Positions 23,774-33,426 of a stretch of 64,000 nucleotides of DNA are shown piece after piece. The stretch spans positions 60,001 to 124,000 of the forward strand of contig JAEMWC010001498.1 in assembly GCA_016490735.1 (NCBI GenBank). The letters run 5' to 3'. Both the position numbers and the translations under genes were made by a program. Numbering within the stretch: the stretch's first letter is position 1; each line of letters opens with the position of its first letter. The notes beneath the pieces were generated by a model. That model had not been told where the DNA came from. It ran no database searches and saw only the letters and a list, made by a program, of their open reading frames with translations. The stretch is from Pachyseris speciosa. Lineage: Eukaryota > Cnidaria > Anthozoa > Scleractinia > Pachyseridae.

Positions 23774-24195
23774 TTATATAACTATTCTCTTGAATATGCA
23801 ATAAAGTATTCCAGAGATCTGACCACATAATGGAGATCTTTTCATCAATCTTGATGTTGCATTCTCTGACAAAGCATATGTGTACCCTCGATCAAGTGAA
23901 TAATAATCATAGAATCTACCGAAAGCATCATGTAGAATACCATGTGAGTTCAATACATCAATCCAACCAAGTGCTCTTTCAAGAAATCGTGTAATACAAC
24001 CACTCCCGGGCCAATAAGTCCAATATCCTTGTGAACATGTAATATGTTTTCAACTGTATGCAATTTATTGAAATGCTTATGATACAGAAACTGGTATACA
24101 AGAGATGATTTAAGTATCGAGTCATCAACATAAGGATACTGTTTTTTGGTTTCTTCGAATGAATGTTCAACATATTTTATTATGTCTTCTATCAT
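23774..24195 (-). pseudogene. Unknown conserved-looking protein, frameshifted
   Basis: The start codon at 24195 overlaps the stop of the upstream fibre gene in an ATGA arrangement. The first 75 or so codons (KKQYPYVDDSILKSSLVYQF, HVHKDIGLIGPG) run to about 23990. The coding pattern then moves to another frame (GWIDVLNSHGILHDAFGRFY, then DRGYTYALS) and ends at a TAA at 23774. I do not recognise the family. A small mostly helical cytoplasmic protein is likely. One indel near 23985-23995 inactivates it. Confidence 0.5.
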
Positions 24196-25588
24196 ATATT
24201 ATATCGTTGCATTAAAACGCTATGATGATCCAAAATTGTTTTTTTCATCTAACATGGAATCCAAGTACACACAGAAAAAAATAACACTACCGTCAAGAAG
24301 TGCGATAGAGCTAGGATCCAAATCACCAAAAGTCATTTGCTGACTACCACTTCTATTGGCAGCTGTAAAACTTCCAATATGTTTTTTATTCCAATAGATT
24401 TTACTTGTGTTTGTTTTTGGAGAAGATAAATTATCCCAGTGAACAGACAAGCAGTGCCAAACATTTATTTGACCCAAATCATTTACTGAATAATCTGCTA
24501 TTTTTCTGAAACTTTGTATAGATCATCATCATCATCATCATCATCATCACATTATTTACCCTCGGATTTAGAGTAGCTTGTGCAGCTAATATCTCCGAGC
24601 ATTTAATCATCAGAGAGAGATAGACCATCACACCGGGAACTACGTCCCCTACTCTTTTCGAACAGTGTGTGGGTTCTTTTACGTCCCACAGAATCAATTA
24701 TGAAGAATTGTGAGACGGGGCCTACGGTTTATCGTCCTTATCCGAGAAGACTAGAAAGTCTAACCATTTGCAGATGCTATTAAAAAGGCAGCACTATCTC
24801 CTCAATTATTTAAAGACCCTGAGTGAAGGTCCGGCCGGGGTTTGAACCACCGACCTCCCGCACGCTAGTCCGGTGCTCTACCACTGAGCTAACCGGTCGG
24901 CGGTAGATGCTGCTGGACCAAAATATACACAATTTGATTGATCAACACCACTTATAGCTAAATTTGAACCATTGTAATAGCTGACAAACTTATCATAACC
25001 TCCATTGTCATGTCCAAAAAGGCCATTTTTCCATGGATTTCCACCTGTATTTGAATTTAATTTATAAACAATGAAAATATTAACAGCATTATTATTTAAA
25101 TTGATTTGACTCATCATTCTCTGTGATCCATTAAAGTCTAAATAATAACGACCATTATGTTTATTAGCTTTGGTACAAACAGTGGGTCTTATGTTTAAAG
25201 TTGATTGTGTTGCATTATTTCCTTCATTCGAAAGATCGTACAATGTTTCAACTTTTCTGTCTGCATTCATATCAAGAAAATTATAATTTGCTCTGTCGAT
25301 TTGATAAGTACATTTAGAGTATATTCTGATGAATTCAGAAACCCATAAATCCAAAAAACTATCTCTAACAATGTCAGAAACTTGTGATTTGATAACAACA
25401 TGATCAGAATCATTGCCTGCTTTTACATTAGTCAAATGTTTGTTTCCAAGATCATAGTGACCATCTTGTGTTAATGTAAAACCAATTCCTTTATCACCTT
25501 TAGGACCAATTGCACCAGCATCACCTTTTGGGCCTTTTTCACCAGTTCTTGTATTATCTTGATTTTGTGGAGAATTAAAAACTCCCAT
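24192..25588 (-). pseudogene. Collagen-like fibre protein with concanavalin/LamG-like head, split by a SINE
   Basis: It begins MGVFNSPQNQD, followed by a short collagen-like Gly-X-Y tract (residues about 18-36), a DGHYDLGNKHLTNV tail-fibre-type motif and then a lectin-like sandwich domain (YYLDFNGSQRM, IFIVYKL, LFGHDNGGYDKFVSY). At 24904 the domain is cut by a tRNA-derived SINE; the lectin fold resumes on the other side (VWHCLSVHWDN, SQQMTFGDLD). A second break near 24240, at a T-run on the plus strand, shifts the last dozen codons, which end in an ATGA overlap with the next gene. Start and stop overlap with neighbours (TAATG at 25586-25590) shows a polycistronic-like packing. The probable role is a receptor-binding spike on the virion; now disrupted. 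Confidence 0.75.
24519..24908 (-). mobile_element. tRNA-derived SINE inserted in the fibre gene
   Basis: On the minus strand the element starts with a tRNA-like head: TTAGCTCAGTGGTAGAGC (A box) near 24893-24876, and GGTTCAAACCC (B box) near 24848-24838. A ~300-bp body and an (ATG)n tail, read as (CAT)n at 24522-24549, complete it. TAGAT at 24519-24523 and 24904-24908 looks like a short target duplication. Reading the fibre gene across the two edges keeps the frame, so it inserted after the Polinton did or while it was mobile. Confidence 0.85.
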
Positions 25589-28500
25589 TATAATATTAAT
25601 TTAGATGAATTCATAATTACTTCAAGTGTGAATGCTGTATCAAATGCTCCACTATTGGGATGTGAATAGTCAATTGTAAAATAGCCTCTCGATAATGATT
25701 TATTGACTGTAACTGTTCTTATGTTTCTACTCAAAGAAGGATTCTATATTCGAAAAAAGTTGCTGGTAATGGCAATGGCCCAGCGCCTTCATTCTTTTTC
25801 TTGAAGTAGAACATTCCGGGTTTTGTTCCTTGTATTATATACATATTCTTAATACGAAAGTTATTGTTATGAATGACTAAAAATTCAGCGCCATTAATTA
25901 ATACAGGCTTCAAAGTGTTCTTATTATGTCCTTGTTTGGCTTTGACAAAGCAATTTAAATATTGTATTTGACCAATTATTCCATTCCCATTCAAATCTAG
26001 GTCACCTCCTAATTTTGGCTGATAGAGAGCAAATCCTCCGAGATCAAAAGCTGTTTCCATAATTACACCTGTAACGCTTGAACGAAATAGATTCAAACTA
26101 TTATTATGAATTCTATAGCCATTCAGATTTAAATCACCACCAAGTTTAGCCTCACTTATAAGAAAGCTGTTCATATTAATATTATTTAGCATTGTCAATT
26201 CACCATTTTGACCGTCAAATAAGTTTGATGAATAATTAATCAAGGCATGTCCATTCAAATCTAAATCAGTTTGTAATTGTATTTTTTCATTTACGATTTT
26301 ATAAGCTTCTGCGAAGTCGTAAACACTTGATGGAACGTCTACAGCTTCAAAATCAATACCATATGCAACACAATGAACTTTGTACTTATTTGGATAAGTT
26401 GGTTAGCATTAATATGAATCGTACAATATAAATATTCAGGTGGTGAACTTGCTGATGGTTTTTCAATCCATAATAAATATCTCGAATGATCTTCATTTCT
26501 GTTATCAAATTTTCTCCCTACAGTGTTATGAATTGTAATTCCACCAGTTGCACTGAATGTTACACTACTAAGACTCATTCCTTCATAATCAGGAAATAGC
26601 CATTCAAGAATGAAAGTGTATTTTCCATCTTTTATTGTGTACATATTAAATCCAATTCTAGCTCTGTAAATATGATTAGCTTCTTTATTCAAGTCTACAT
26701 CAATGACCTTTTTTAAAATCAAATGCGGTGAACGAGGTAAATTGACATATCCATTAACTTTAAAGCCATATTCAGTACTGACTTCATCGATATCATTCAT
26801 CAAATATTTGAAAGCATTCTTTGGATGAGAAGCAGATGAAATATGACTTTTTTCTAATTGATCTAAATGTACGGCATCGGTTTTATTTGTTCCTTCTTTT
26901 AAGTCAATGATTTTATGCCCTCCAAGTTTTAAGTCTGCTGCCATCGCATTTGTTCCATTCAATAATAAAGTGTTCGCTCTCATAGCTATTCCAGCTTGAT
27001 TTAAAACTCTAAAGTTCACTGCATCAGTTTCATTCACCACATCACCTACATTCGTCACTCTATTTCCACCCATCGACAAATCGCCATACATTGCAGTCGA
27101 ACCGTCTCGTCGAAGAAAATACTCGTCAGTATATCTTTTTGTAACCGCATCATCTAAATTGACGGGTGGAGCAAGATCAGTAATGGCATTGTTGTTCATA
27201 TTCAGATTTTGTTGTGCTGTTGTGTTTAATTTTAGCGAAACCTGATTATCAACATAACCTTTGTTTGCAGCGTCTTGTGGGTTTGTGGGGGTATCCTGTA
27301 GGTTGAGGATTTTGTTTAATTTCATGTCAATATTACTACCAAACGCAACATGGCCGTTTTCAATTTCATAAGCTGGGTCGTGCACAAAGTAAGACAAATT
27401 GGTATGATAGCCATAGGCCCCATAAACGATGATATGTGTTTTGGTGTTAGACGCAGGAGCTGTGCTGGAAAGTTCCACCTCAATCGCCGCTTGACCACCA
27501 CTGTTTTTTTCTATCTGGAAAAGTTTTTTCATGTAACCATCAACGTGTGGAGTTTTGAGGAAAGCTTTTTGAAACGGCTGTCCCACCTCACGTAAGTTTA
27601 TAGACCGAATGATTAATTCAATTGTTGCACTTCTAGGGTCAGATGGTGAGTTAAACTCAGTGACAAATGTGTACCGTCCTTTTGTCAAAGGTGTCAAATC
27701 AAAACGAATTTTGGATGTAAAGTTACCACTATGTGAAATGATAAAAGACAATGAGGACTTATTTATGTGGTATGGTGATCTATCAAAATTCTCAATTTGA
27801 AGGTTTGTTGCATCACTAACTGCTGAAGACTTGGATATGTCTTTTAACAGAAAAGCGAATGGGTTGCTTTGGGTGCCAGATGCAGAAAGAACAAGGTCAT
27901 CAACACACTTTTTGTTGGCAGAATCTTTATCAGAGTTTGGAGATCCAACATTTGTTATTTTATTGTCACCCATGTCAAGATCACCAGTCATTGCAACACT
28001 TCCATCTTTTTTAAGAAATGGTGAAACATCAATGCCAGTAATTCCAGCAATTTCAGTATCAACATACCCCTTTGTGGCTGTATCATTGTTTGCTGTTGGC
28101 GCTGCTACATTTGTAATTTTGTTGTCACCCATGTTCAGATCACCAGTCATCGTTTTACTTCCGTCCAAATACAAGACACTGGTTCTAATTGTATTACCAA
28201 TATTATTAATAAACTGCATAGCATTCGCGGTAAATTGTTTAAAAAACCCGAAATTGACGACATCACTGTCGTCATTATCCGGATTATCAGGGTCAATGGG
28301 TTGGTTAAATACACCAGTTATTCTGTTGTTACCCATGTTCAAAACACCAGTCATTGTAACACTACCATCCTTTTTGACAAATTCATCATCAACATATTTC
28401 TTGTTTGTAACATCACTGTCATCAGTTGGTTCAGCAACATTTATTATCTTATTCAATTTCATGTCAATTTTACCACCAAAAGCAACATTGCCGTTTTCAA

Positions 28501-29311
28501 TTTCATACACTGGGTCGTGAATATGTGATAAAATGATATTAGAAAATCCATAAACACCATAAACTATGACATGATGTTTGGCATTATTTGATAAATATGG
28601 TGAGATCAACAATAACTCCATTGATGTGGAACCATGACTTGTTTTTTCAAGGAAGAATATTCTTTTGAGATAACCATCAACAAGATGAGTCTTTGGAAAT
28701 GCTCTTTTTATTGAATCCTTTCTTTCAATTAAATTTGATGACAAAACATCATCATCAACTGTTGCATTGTTTGGATTACCATCAGTATAAAACTCAACAA
28801 CTAAAGTGTACTTTGAAACTTCCAATTGTGTCAGATCAAAACGAAGAACAGTTGTAACACCAGCAGAAGGAATCACAAAAGACAATGATTTTTTATTGAT
28901 ATTGTATGGGCTTTTATTATAGTCTTCTAATTGCATATTATTCGCATTTCTGATAATGGTTGTTTTTGATATATCTTCAAGAAGAAATTTAAATGGATTT
29001 TCCCTTGTTCCTTCAATTGATAAAACAGAATCGTTTACGTATCTCACATTGGTGACATCTTTGTCAGAAGTTGGGTCTGCTACATTACTAATTTTTTTGT
29101 TTTCAATGTCATAATTACCATCTTGTGTTAATTTGAATCCATCACCTTTGGGACCAACGGCTCCAGTAGCTCCTTGTGGACCAATTGCACCTGTATTACC
29201 TTTTGGACCTCTATCACCTTTTTCACCTTTGGGACCAATTGGACCTGCTGGACCTCTTTCACCAGTTTTTGTTTTTGTTTCTTGATCTTGTGGAGAATTG
29301 AAAACTCCCAT
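25588..29311 (-). pseudogene. Large collagen-like, tail-fibre-like protein (two frameshifts)
   Basis: 990 codons are open from the ATG at 29311. The N-terminus MGVFNSPQDQET leads to about 15 collagen-like Gly-X-Y triplets (GPKGEKGDRGPKG), then repeated ~45-residue modules of the type MTGDLNMGDNKITNV...KGYVD, as in phage and adenovirus-like tail fibres. Two longer beta-rich inserts are duplicated within the protein, with RFDLT, HIIVYGAYGY and HDPAYEIENG motifs. Near 26395 the frame shifts; coding of the same module type continues in another frame (LNGHALINYSS, LGGDLDLNGNGI) to about 25735, shifts again, and ends at 25588 overlapping the next start. A TCTAAC box lies 11 bp upstream of the ATG. 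Likely a trimeric surface fibre for attachment. Confidence 0.8.
25600..25605 (-). promoter_or_regulatory. Late-type box TCTAAA before the second fibre gene
   Basis: Minus-strand TCTAAATTAATATTATA ends directly at the ATG (25588). The spacing of 11 bp matches the other virion genes. Confidence 0.45.
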
Positions 29312-29322
29312 TATATCATCTT

Positions 29323-29328
29323 GTTAGA
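29323..29328 (-). promoter_or_regulatory. Late-type box TCTAAC before the fibre gene
   Basis: Minus-strand TCTAAC, 11 bp upstream of the fibre ATG, within AATCTAACAAGATGATATA. The same box lies at the matching place in the duplicated copy. Confidence 0.5.
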
Positions 29329-29556
29329 TTAATTTGAAACTCCCTCGTCTTCTTCATCACTGCTTTCATCTTCCAATAATTCAGGTGGTATGGTTTCATA
29401 GATGACAGGTAGTCTCTTATTGTTTTTCAATACTTTTTGTGTCTTCCTGTATACTTCCATTTTGATTTTTTCAGCGATTTCAGATGGTTCTTCGACATAA
29501 TCGTCAGGTCTGGTCAAAGTCAATTTCTTGATTCTTTCTGTTCTGGGATTCCTTTT
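29329..29556 (-). pseudogene. Duplicate of the small acidic gene, lacking its start
   Basis: Identical to the last ~73 codons of the 30511-30771 gene (NPRTERIKKLTLTR ... DESSDEEDEGVSN) but joined upstream to fibre sequence, so its native start is missing. Confidence 0.85.
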
Positions 29557-30493
29557 TGACAAATTCATCATCAACATATTTCTTGTTTGTAACATCACTG
29601 TCATCAGTTGGTTCAGCAACATTTATTATCTTATTCAATTTCATGTCAATTTTACCACCAAAAGCAACATTGCCGTTTTCAATTTCATACACTGGGTCGT
29701 GAATATGTGATAAAATGATATTAGAAAATCCATAAACACCATAAACTATGACATGATGTTTGGCATTATTTGATAAATATGGTGAGATCAACAATAACTC
29801 CATTGATGTGGAACCATGACTTGTTTTTTCAAGGAAGAATATTCTTTTGAGATAACCATCAACAAGATGAGTCTTTGGAAATGCTCTTTTTATTGAATCC
29901 TTTCTTTCAATTAAATTTGATGACAAAACATCATCATCAACTGTTGCATTGTTTGGATTACCATCAGTATAAAACTCAACAACTAAAGTGTACTTTGAAA
30001 CTTCCAATTGTGTCAGATCAAAACGAAGAACAGTTGTAACACCAGCAGAAGGAATCACAAAAGACAATGATTTTTTATTGATATTGTATGGGCTTTTATT
30101 ATAGTCTTCTAATTGCATATTATTCGCATTTCTGATAATGGTTGTTTTTGATATATCTTCAAGAAGAAATTTAAATGGATTTTCCCTTGTTCCTTCAATT
30201 GATAAAACAGAATCGTTTACGTATCTCACATTGGTGACATCTTTGTCAGAAGTTGGGTCTGCTACATTACTAATTTTTTTGTTTTCAATGTCATAATTAC
30301 CATCTTGTGTTAATTTGAATCCATCACCTTTGGGACCAACGGCTCCAGTAGCTCCTTGTGGACCAATTGCACCTGTATTACCTTTTGGACCTCTATCACC
30401 TTTTTCACCTTTGGGACCAATTGGACCTGCTGGACCTCTTTCACCAGTTTTTGTTTTTGTTTCTTGATCTTGTGGAGAATTGAAAACTCCCAT
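29504..30493 (-). pseudogene. Truncated duplicate of the fibre N-terminus
   Basis: 329 codons from MGVFNSPQDQE, identical to the first ~315 residues of the full fibre gene, then running out of the duplication junction into the out-of-place coding of the small acidic gene (ESQNRKNQEIDFDQ) and stopping at 29504. It keeps the collagen-like stem and the first domain only. It has the same TCTAAC upstream box as the full gene (minus strand, just above 30493). Confidence 0.9.
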
Positions 30494-30510
30494 TATATCA
30501 TCTTGTTAGA

Positions 30511-30771
30511 TTAATTTGAAACTCCCTCGTCTTCTTCATCACTGCTTTCATCTTCCAATAATTCAGGTGGTATGGTTTCATAGATGACAGGTAGTCTCTT
30601 ATTGTTTTTCAATACTTTTTGTGTCTTCCTGTATACTTCCATTTTGATTTTTTCAGCGATTTCAGATGGTTCTTCGACATAATCGTCAGGTCTGGTCAAA
30701 GTCAATTTTTTGATTCTTTCTGTTCTGGGATTCTCGAGTTTTTCTGGATTTTGAAAATTGTTGATTGTCAT
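30511..30771 (-). CDS. Small acidic-tailed protein, unknown
   Basis: 86 codons from ATG at 30771. The N-terminal half is basic (ERIKKLTLTRPDDYV), the middle is helical (AEKIKMEVYRKTQKVL) and the tail is strongly acidic (EDESSDEEDEG). No family is recognised. It sits between the packaging ATPase and the fibre gene, on the same strand, so a virion-assembly or fibre-anchoring role is possible but not shown. A TTATATAACTGTATAAT box precedes the start. Uninterrupted, but a truncated duplicate lies downstream. Confidence 0.6.
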   Translation of the reverse strand: MTINNFQNPEKLENPRTERIKKLTLTRPDDYVEEPSEIAEKIKMEVYRKTQKVLKNNKRLPVIYETIPPELLEDESSDEEDEGVSN

Positions 30772-30792
30772 ATTATACAGTTATATAATTCT

Positions 30793-31434
30793 TTAAATCG
30801 CACCATAAAAATTTCTCTTGATTGTCTTCATCGGCTTGTCAACATAACAGAAGGAATATGGTTTCTTGGTTGCTTCAATGTATTTCTTATTGTCGATTCC
30901 AAGTTCTTGTGCAATCAAGTTCCTTTCTCTTGAGGATGGGAAATCATAAATGCAGAAGTGACTGCAATTGAGTCTGATTGATTTTGGACAGCCATAGAAT
31001 GATTGTGTGAGATATATGACTGAACAGTTCTTGTGTCTCCCCTGAGTGAAATAGCTGATTATCTGATCTTGTTTCTTGTCAGTCACGAAATCATCAAAAA
31101 CAACCAATCGCTGCAAATCAGTGTCTTTTATTTTTTCAACTGGCAATATCTCTTCTTGACTGCAAACCAAGGCAGGATATCCAATGTGACTGCTTATTTC
31201 ATCCATTACTTTCCGAAGATATTTGTACTTGTCTTGATCCAAATTTTTTGCATAAAGATGTATCTGATCATAATAGACCAACGGTTCCATAATCAAATGC
31301 ATGAACAATGTTGTCTTTCCAGATCCAGAATTACCAGCCAATAACATTCTAAATGTATCTTTTGGCATATACGGATACAACTGTCTGAATGAATTATTTG
31401 AATTCTGAGTGATATCATAATTTGGAATTTCCAT
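30793..31434 (-). CDS. Genome-packaging ATPase (A32/FtsK-HerA type)
   Basis: 213 codons, uninterrupted. Walker A is GNSGSGKTT (residues about 34-42); Walker B is RLVVFDDFV (about 110-118); a C-terminal SVIYLTQSF element (about 138-146) fits the conserved sensor/Q region of the family. The length is normal for Polinton ATPases. It would pump element DNA into preformed capsids. The start at 31434 is chosen because the TCTAAA box lies 10 bp upstream and the protein begins MEIPNYDI, leaving a normal distance to Walker A. It is divergent from the coiled-coil gene, sharing a 36-bp promoter region. Confidence 0.93.
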   Translation of the reverse strand: MEIPNYDITQNSNNSFRQLYPYMPKDTFRMLLAGNSGSGKTTLFMHLIMEPLVYYDQIHLYAKNLDQDKYKYLRKVMDEISSHIGYPALVCSQEEILPVEKIKDTDLQRLVVFDDFVTDKKQDQIISYFTQGRHKNCSVIYLTQSFYGCPKSIRLNCSHFCIYDFPSSRERNLIAQELGIDNKKYIEATKKPYSFCYVDKPMKTIKRNFYGAI

Positions 31435-31470
31435 ATGTTAATAGTTTAGATTAGTCTAACACAATTGTAT
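31435..31470. promoter_or_regulatory. Bidirectional late promoter-like region
   Basis: Only 36 bp separate two divergent start codons. A TTTAGA (minus TCTAAA) lies 10 bp from the ATPase ATG and a TCTAAC (31455-31460) lies 10 bp from the ATG at 31471, so each gene has its own box. Confidence 0.5.
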
Positions 31471-32336
31471 ATGGATATAGAACGTATGAAAAGGCTTCTT
31501 AAAAGTGGAATTGAAGCTGGAAATAAAACTAGAGAAGTTCGTGAGGTTATCAAGACTTATGAAAATAGAAAACAGGATGCATATGATACAACATCAGAAT
31601 TACTGAAACCCTCTATTGATGTCCAGAAGAGTGTGAAAGAAAGTGTCGACAAAAAACAGGATGAAGTCATTGAACAGTTGAAAAAAAATCAAAAAGCCTT
31701 GACATCTGGTTTTGAAGATCTTATGCTATTAAACACGTTACCTGAATCAGTACCTTTGAAAACAACATTACCAATTGATTACAAACCTGAAATGATGAAA
31801 AAAACAACACATCATTCGAATCTTGACAAAGGTTTCTCACCTGATGAAATTGATGTATTGAATCAATATGAATTGTCTCCACCATCAATAATTTTGGAAA
31901 GGATTTTGGATGAAACGATCGATATCGATGATTACAAAAAGAAAATCGGAGATTTGACAAGGAAAGTTGGACGTCAACAAGCTCATCTTTCAACAACAAA
32001 AGAAAACAGGGATAAAAACAAAGAAAAGATATTCAAATTAGCTCAAAGAGTCAAATTGCTGCAAAAGTACAGAAAAAGAATCAATGCTGTTGAGGAAGGT
32101 GCACCAACTGTTGGTTTAGGTATGAAAAAAGGAAGAAGAAGAGGTGCAATCGGTTCAAGGGATGTATTCTTGGGTGATATGCTTTCAAGACTACAACTGC
32201 TTGGTGGTTCCATTTCAGCCGGCAACAACAGCAAAAATGTTCAAATGAATTCACAAAAATATTGCATACATTGAACAGACTGGGAATCCTGAAAACCGGT
32301 GAGTTGAATAAAATAATGATGAAATATCTAATGTAA
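31471..32336 (+). pseudogene. Coiled-coil protein, unknown, 3' frameshift
   Basis: The start at 31471 is preceded by a TCTAAC box. The protein is highly charged and helical: residues 1-85 and 150-210 have heptad-like runs (KKIGDLTRKVGRQQAHLS, KIFKLAQRVKLLQKYRKR). A basic glycine patch (LGMKKGRRRGAIGS) follows and then a short hydrophobic tail. The open frame stops at 32274, but the usual-looking helical end continues in the next frame to a TAA at 32334, so an indel lies near 32235. It sits between packaging and penton genes, so a scaffold, core or minor virion role is plausible. Family not recognised. Confidence 0.6.
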
Positions 32337-32342
32337 AAGTAT
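32327..32342 (+). promoter_or_regulatory. Late-type box TCTAAT before penton
   Basis: TCTAAT at 32327-32332, 10 bp from the ATG at 32343, embedded in the 3' end of the previous gene. Confidence 0.45.
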
Positions 32343-33128
32343 ATGACAGAAATTTCATTACGATTCAACAGTAAAAACACAGACAAAATTGGTGTTAGTA
32401 AGAGTCATGATTTTGAAAAAAGATTCAATACACCTCTTAAATTAACGAATGATTTGAAATATGAAATGGCTGTGAATGTTATCAATATGACATACAGTTG
32501 GTACAATATCAGAGATATTTTTGAAAATAATCAAATGAAATACAGCTATGACAAAGGTGTAAACTGGGAAACAATAACATTCGTTGACGGGATGTATTCA
32601 TACGACGATATCAACAGTTACATTCATGAGTATATGAGTAAAAATAGCCATGTACTGAATCCATCTGAAACAGACGAATCAAAATTCAAGTATGGTATTA
32701 ACATGTATTTCGTTTTGTCAACATATCGCATTTTGATTGAACTTGATGAAAACTATCGAGTGGATCTGAGAAATCTTGATTTCAGAAAACTTATCGGTTT
32801 CAATTCAAAATTAGTTTCAGCCACAGAATATGGAACAAATCTACCTGATATTACTAGAGGAGTAGATGAAATTTATATCAATTGTGATATGGTGATAGAT
32901 AGCATTGTTGATGGAAATAGCACAAATACAATCGCAGTTATACCAGTCACAGATCTCGTTAGAAGTTTACCTTTCACTTACAAACCTCGTTTTCTTTCAT
33001 GGAATCCTATCTCAACACATACAATCAGCTCAATACGCTTTTATGTCACAGACTCTTCTAGAGCTCCAGTCGATTTCAATGGGATAGATTGGTATATTGA
33101 GTTATTCTTGAGAGGTGTGGAATTATAA
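32343..33128 (+). CDS. Minor capsid protein (penton, single jelly roll)
   Basis: 261 codons, uninterrupted. Polinton minor capsid proteins are about this length and lie directly before the major capsid gene. Here the sequence is beta-strand-rich: MTEISLRFNSKNTDK at the start, then NMTYSWYNIRD, KLIGFNSKLVS, IYINCDMVIDSIVDG and a closing IDWYIELFLRGVEL. The IxFxN-type opening, a central YNI and the final DWYIELFLRG strand are characteristic of this family. It would form the five-fold vertices of the capsid. It is co-oriented with the following basic protein and major capsid, with only short gaps. Confidence 0.85.
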   Translation: MTEISLRFNSKNTDKIGVSKSHDFEKRFNTPLKLTNDLKYEMAVNVINMTYSWYNIRDIFENNQMKYSYDKGVNWETITFVDGMYSYDDINSYIHEYMSKNSHVLNPSETDESKFKYGINMYFVLSTYRILIELDENYRVDLRNLDFRKLIGFNSKLVSATEYGTNLPDITRGVDEIYINCDMVIDSIVDGNSTNTIAVIPVTDLVRSLPFTYKPRFLSWNPISTHTISSIRFYVTDSSRAPVDFNGIDWYIELFLRGVEL

Positions 33129-33141
33129 AACCTAATAGTAT

Positions 33142-33396
33142 ATGAAACGGTTTGAGTTTAAAAAATATGAACAACATGGTGAAGGTATTGTGACTGATAT
33201 GATCAAAACAGCTGGAAAAAAAGCAGCTGAAAAAGCAGCCACAACAATTGGTGAACATGCTGGCAAAAAGGCTGGTGACAAAATCATAGAACTTTTGAAA
33301 AAGAGAAAAAGTGGAAACAAGAGTGGAACTGAGAGTGTGAGCCAGACTGGTGGTTTAATCAAAAGAAAGAGAGGCCGACCGCGTAAAATCAAATGA
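33142..33396 (+). CDS. Small basic protein with AT-hook-like tail
   Basis: 84 codons. An N-terminal basic segment is followed by an amphipathic Ala/Lys-rich helix (AGKKAAEKAATTIGEH) and a C-terminal AT-hook-like motif (KRGRPRK). Thirteen bases separate it from the penton gene, and CCTAATAGTAT precedes its ATG. Lysine/alanine-rich small proteins at this place in virion operons resemble adenovirus core or pVI-like components; DNA-binding core protein is the most likely role, by inference only. Confidence 0.6.
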   Translation: MKRFEFKKYEQHGEGIVTDMIKTAGKKAAEKAATTIGEHAGKKAGDKIIELLKKRKSGNKSGTESVSQTGGLIKRKRGRPRKIK

Positions 33397-33410
33397 AAAA
33401 CTAACTTTTA

Positions 33411-33426
33411 TCTAACACAATAATAT
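33411..33426 (+). promoter_or_regulatory. Late-type box TCTAAC before major capsid
   Basis: TCTAACACAATAATAT leads straight into the ATG at 33427, with a 10-bp spacing. It is almost identical to the box before 31471 (TCTAACACAATTGTAT). Confidence 0.6.

Larger units (their letters stand above)
28369..30732. repeat. Tandem duplication of 1182 bp, nearly perfect
   Basis: 28369-29550 is repeated at 29551-30732 with a constant offset of 1182. I saw only one base difference (C at 29527 against T at 30709). Each unit contains most of the small acidic gene and the first ~315 codons of the fibre gene. The junction GGGATT/CCTTTTTGAC shares at most one base of microhomology. Confidence 0.95.

Noticed and set aside
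24830..24900. Functional tRNA gene on the minus strand
   Set aside because: A and B boxes are present, but the sequence continues into a SINE body and (ATG)n tail and lacks a proper acceptor stem partner.
27831..28520. 229-codon plus-strand frame opposite the fibre gene
   Set aside because: Antisense shadow of a repetitive protein; no family signature. The minus strand has the clear protein.
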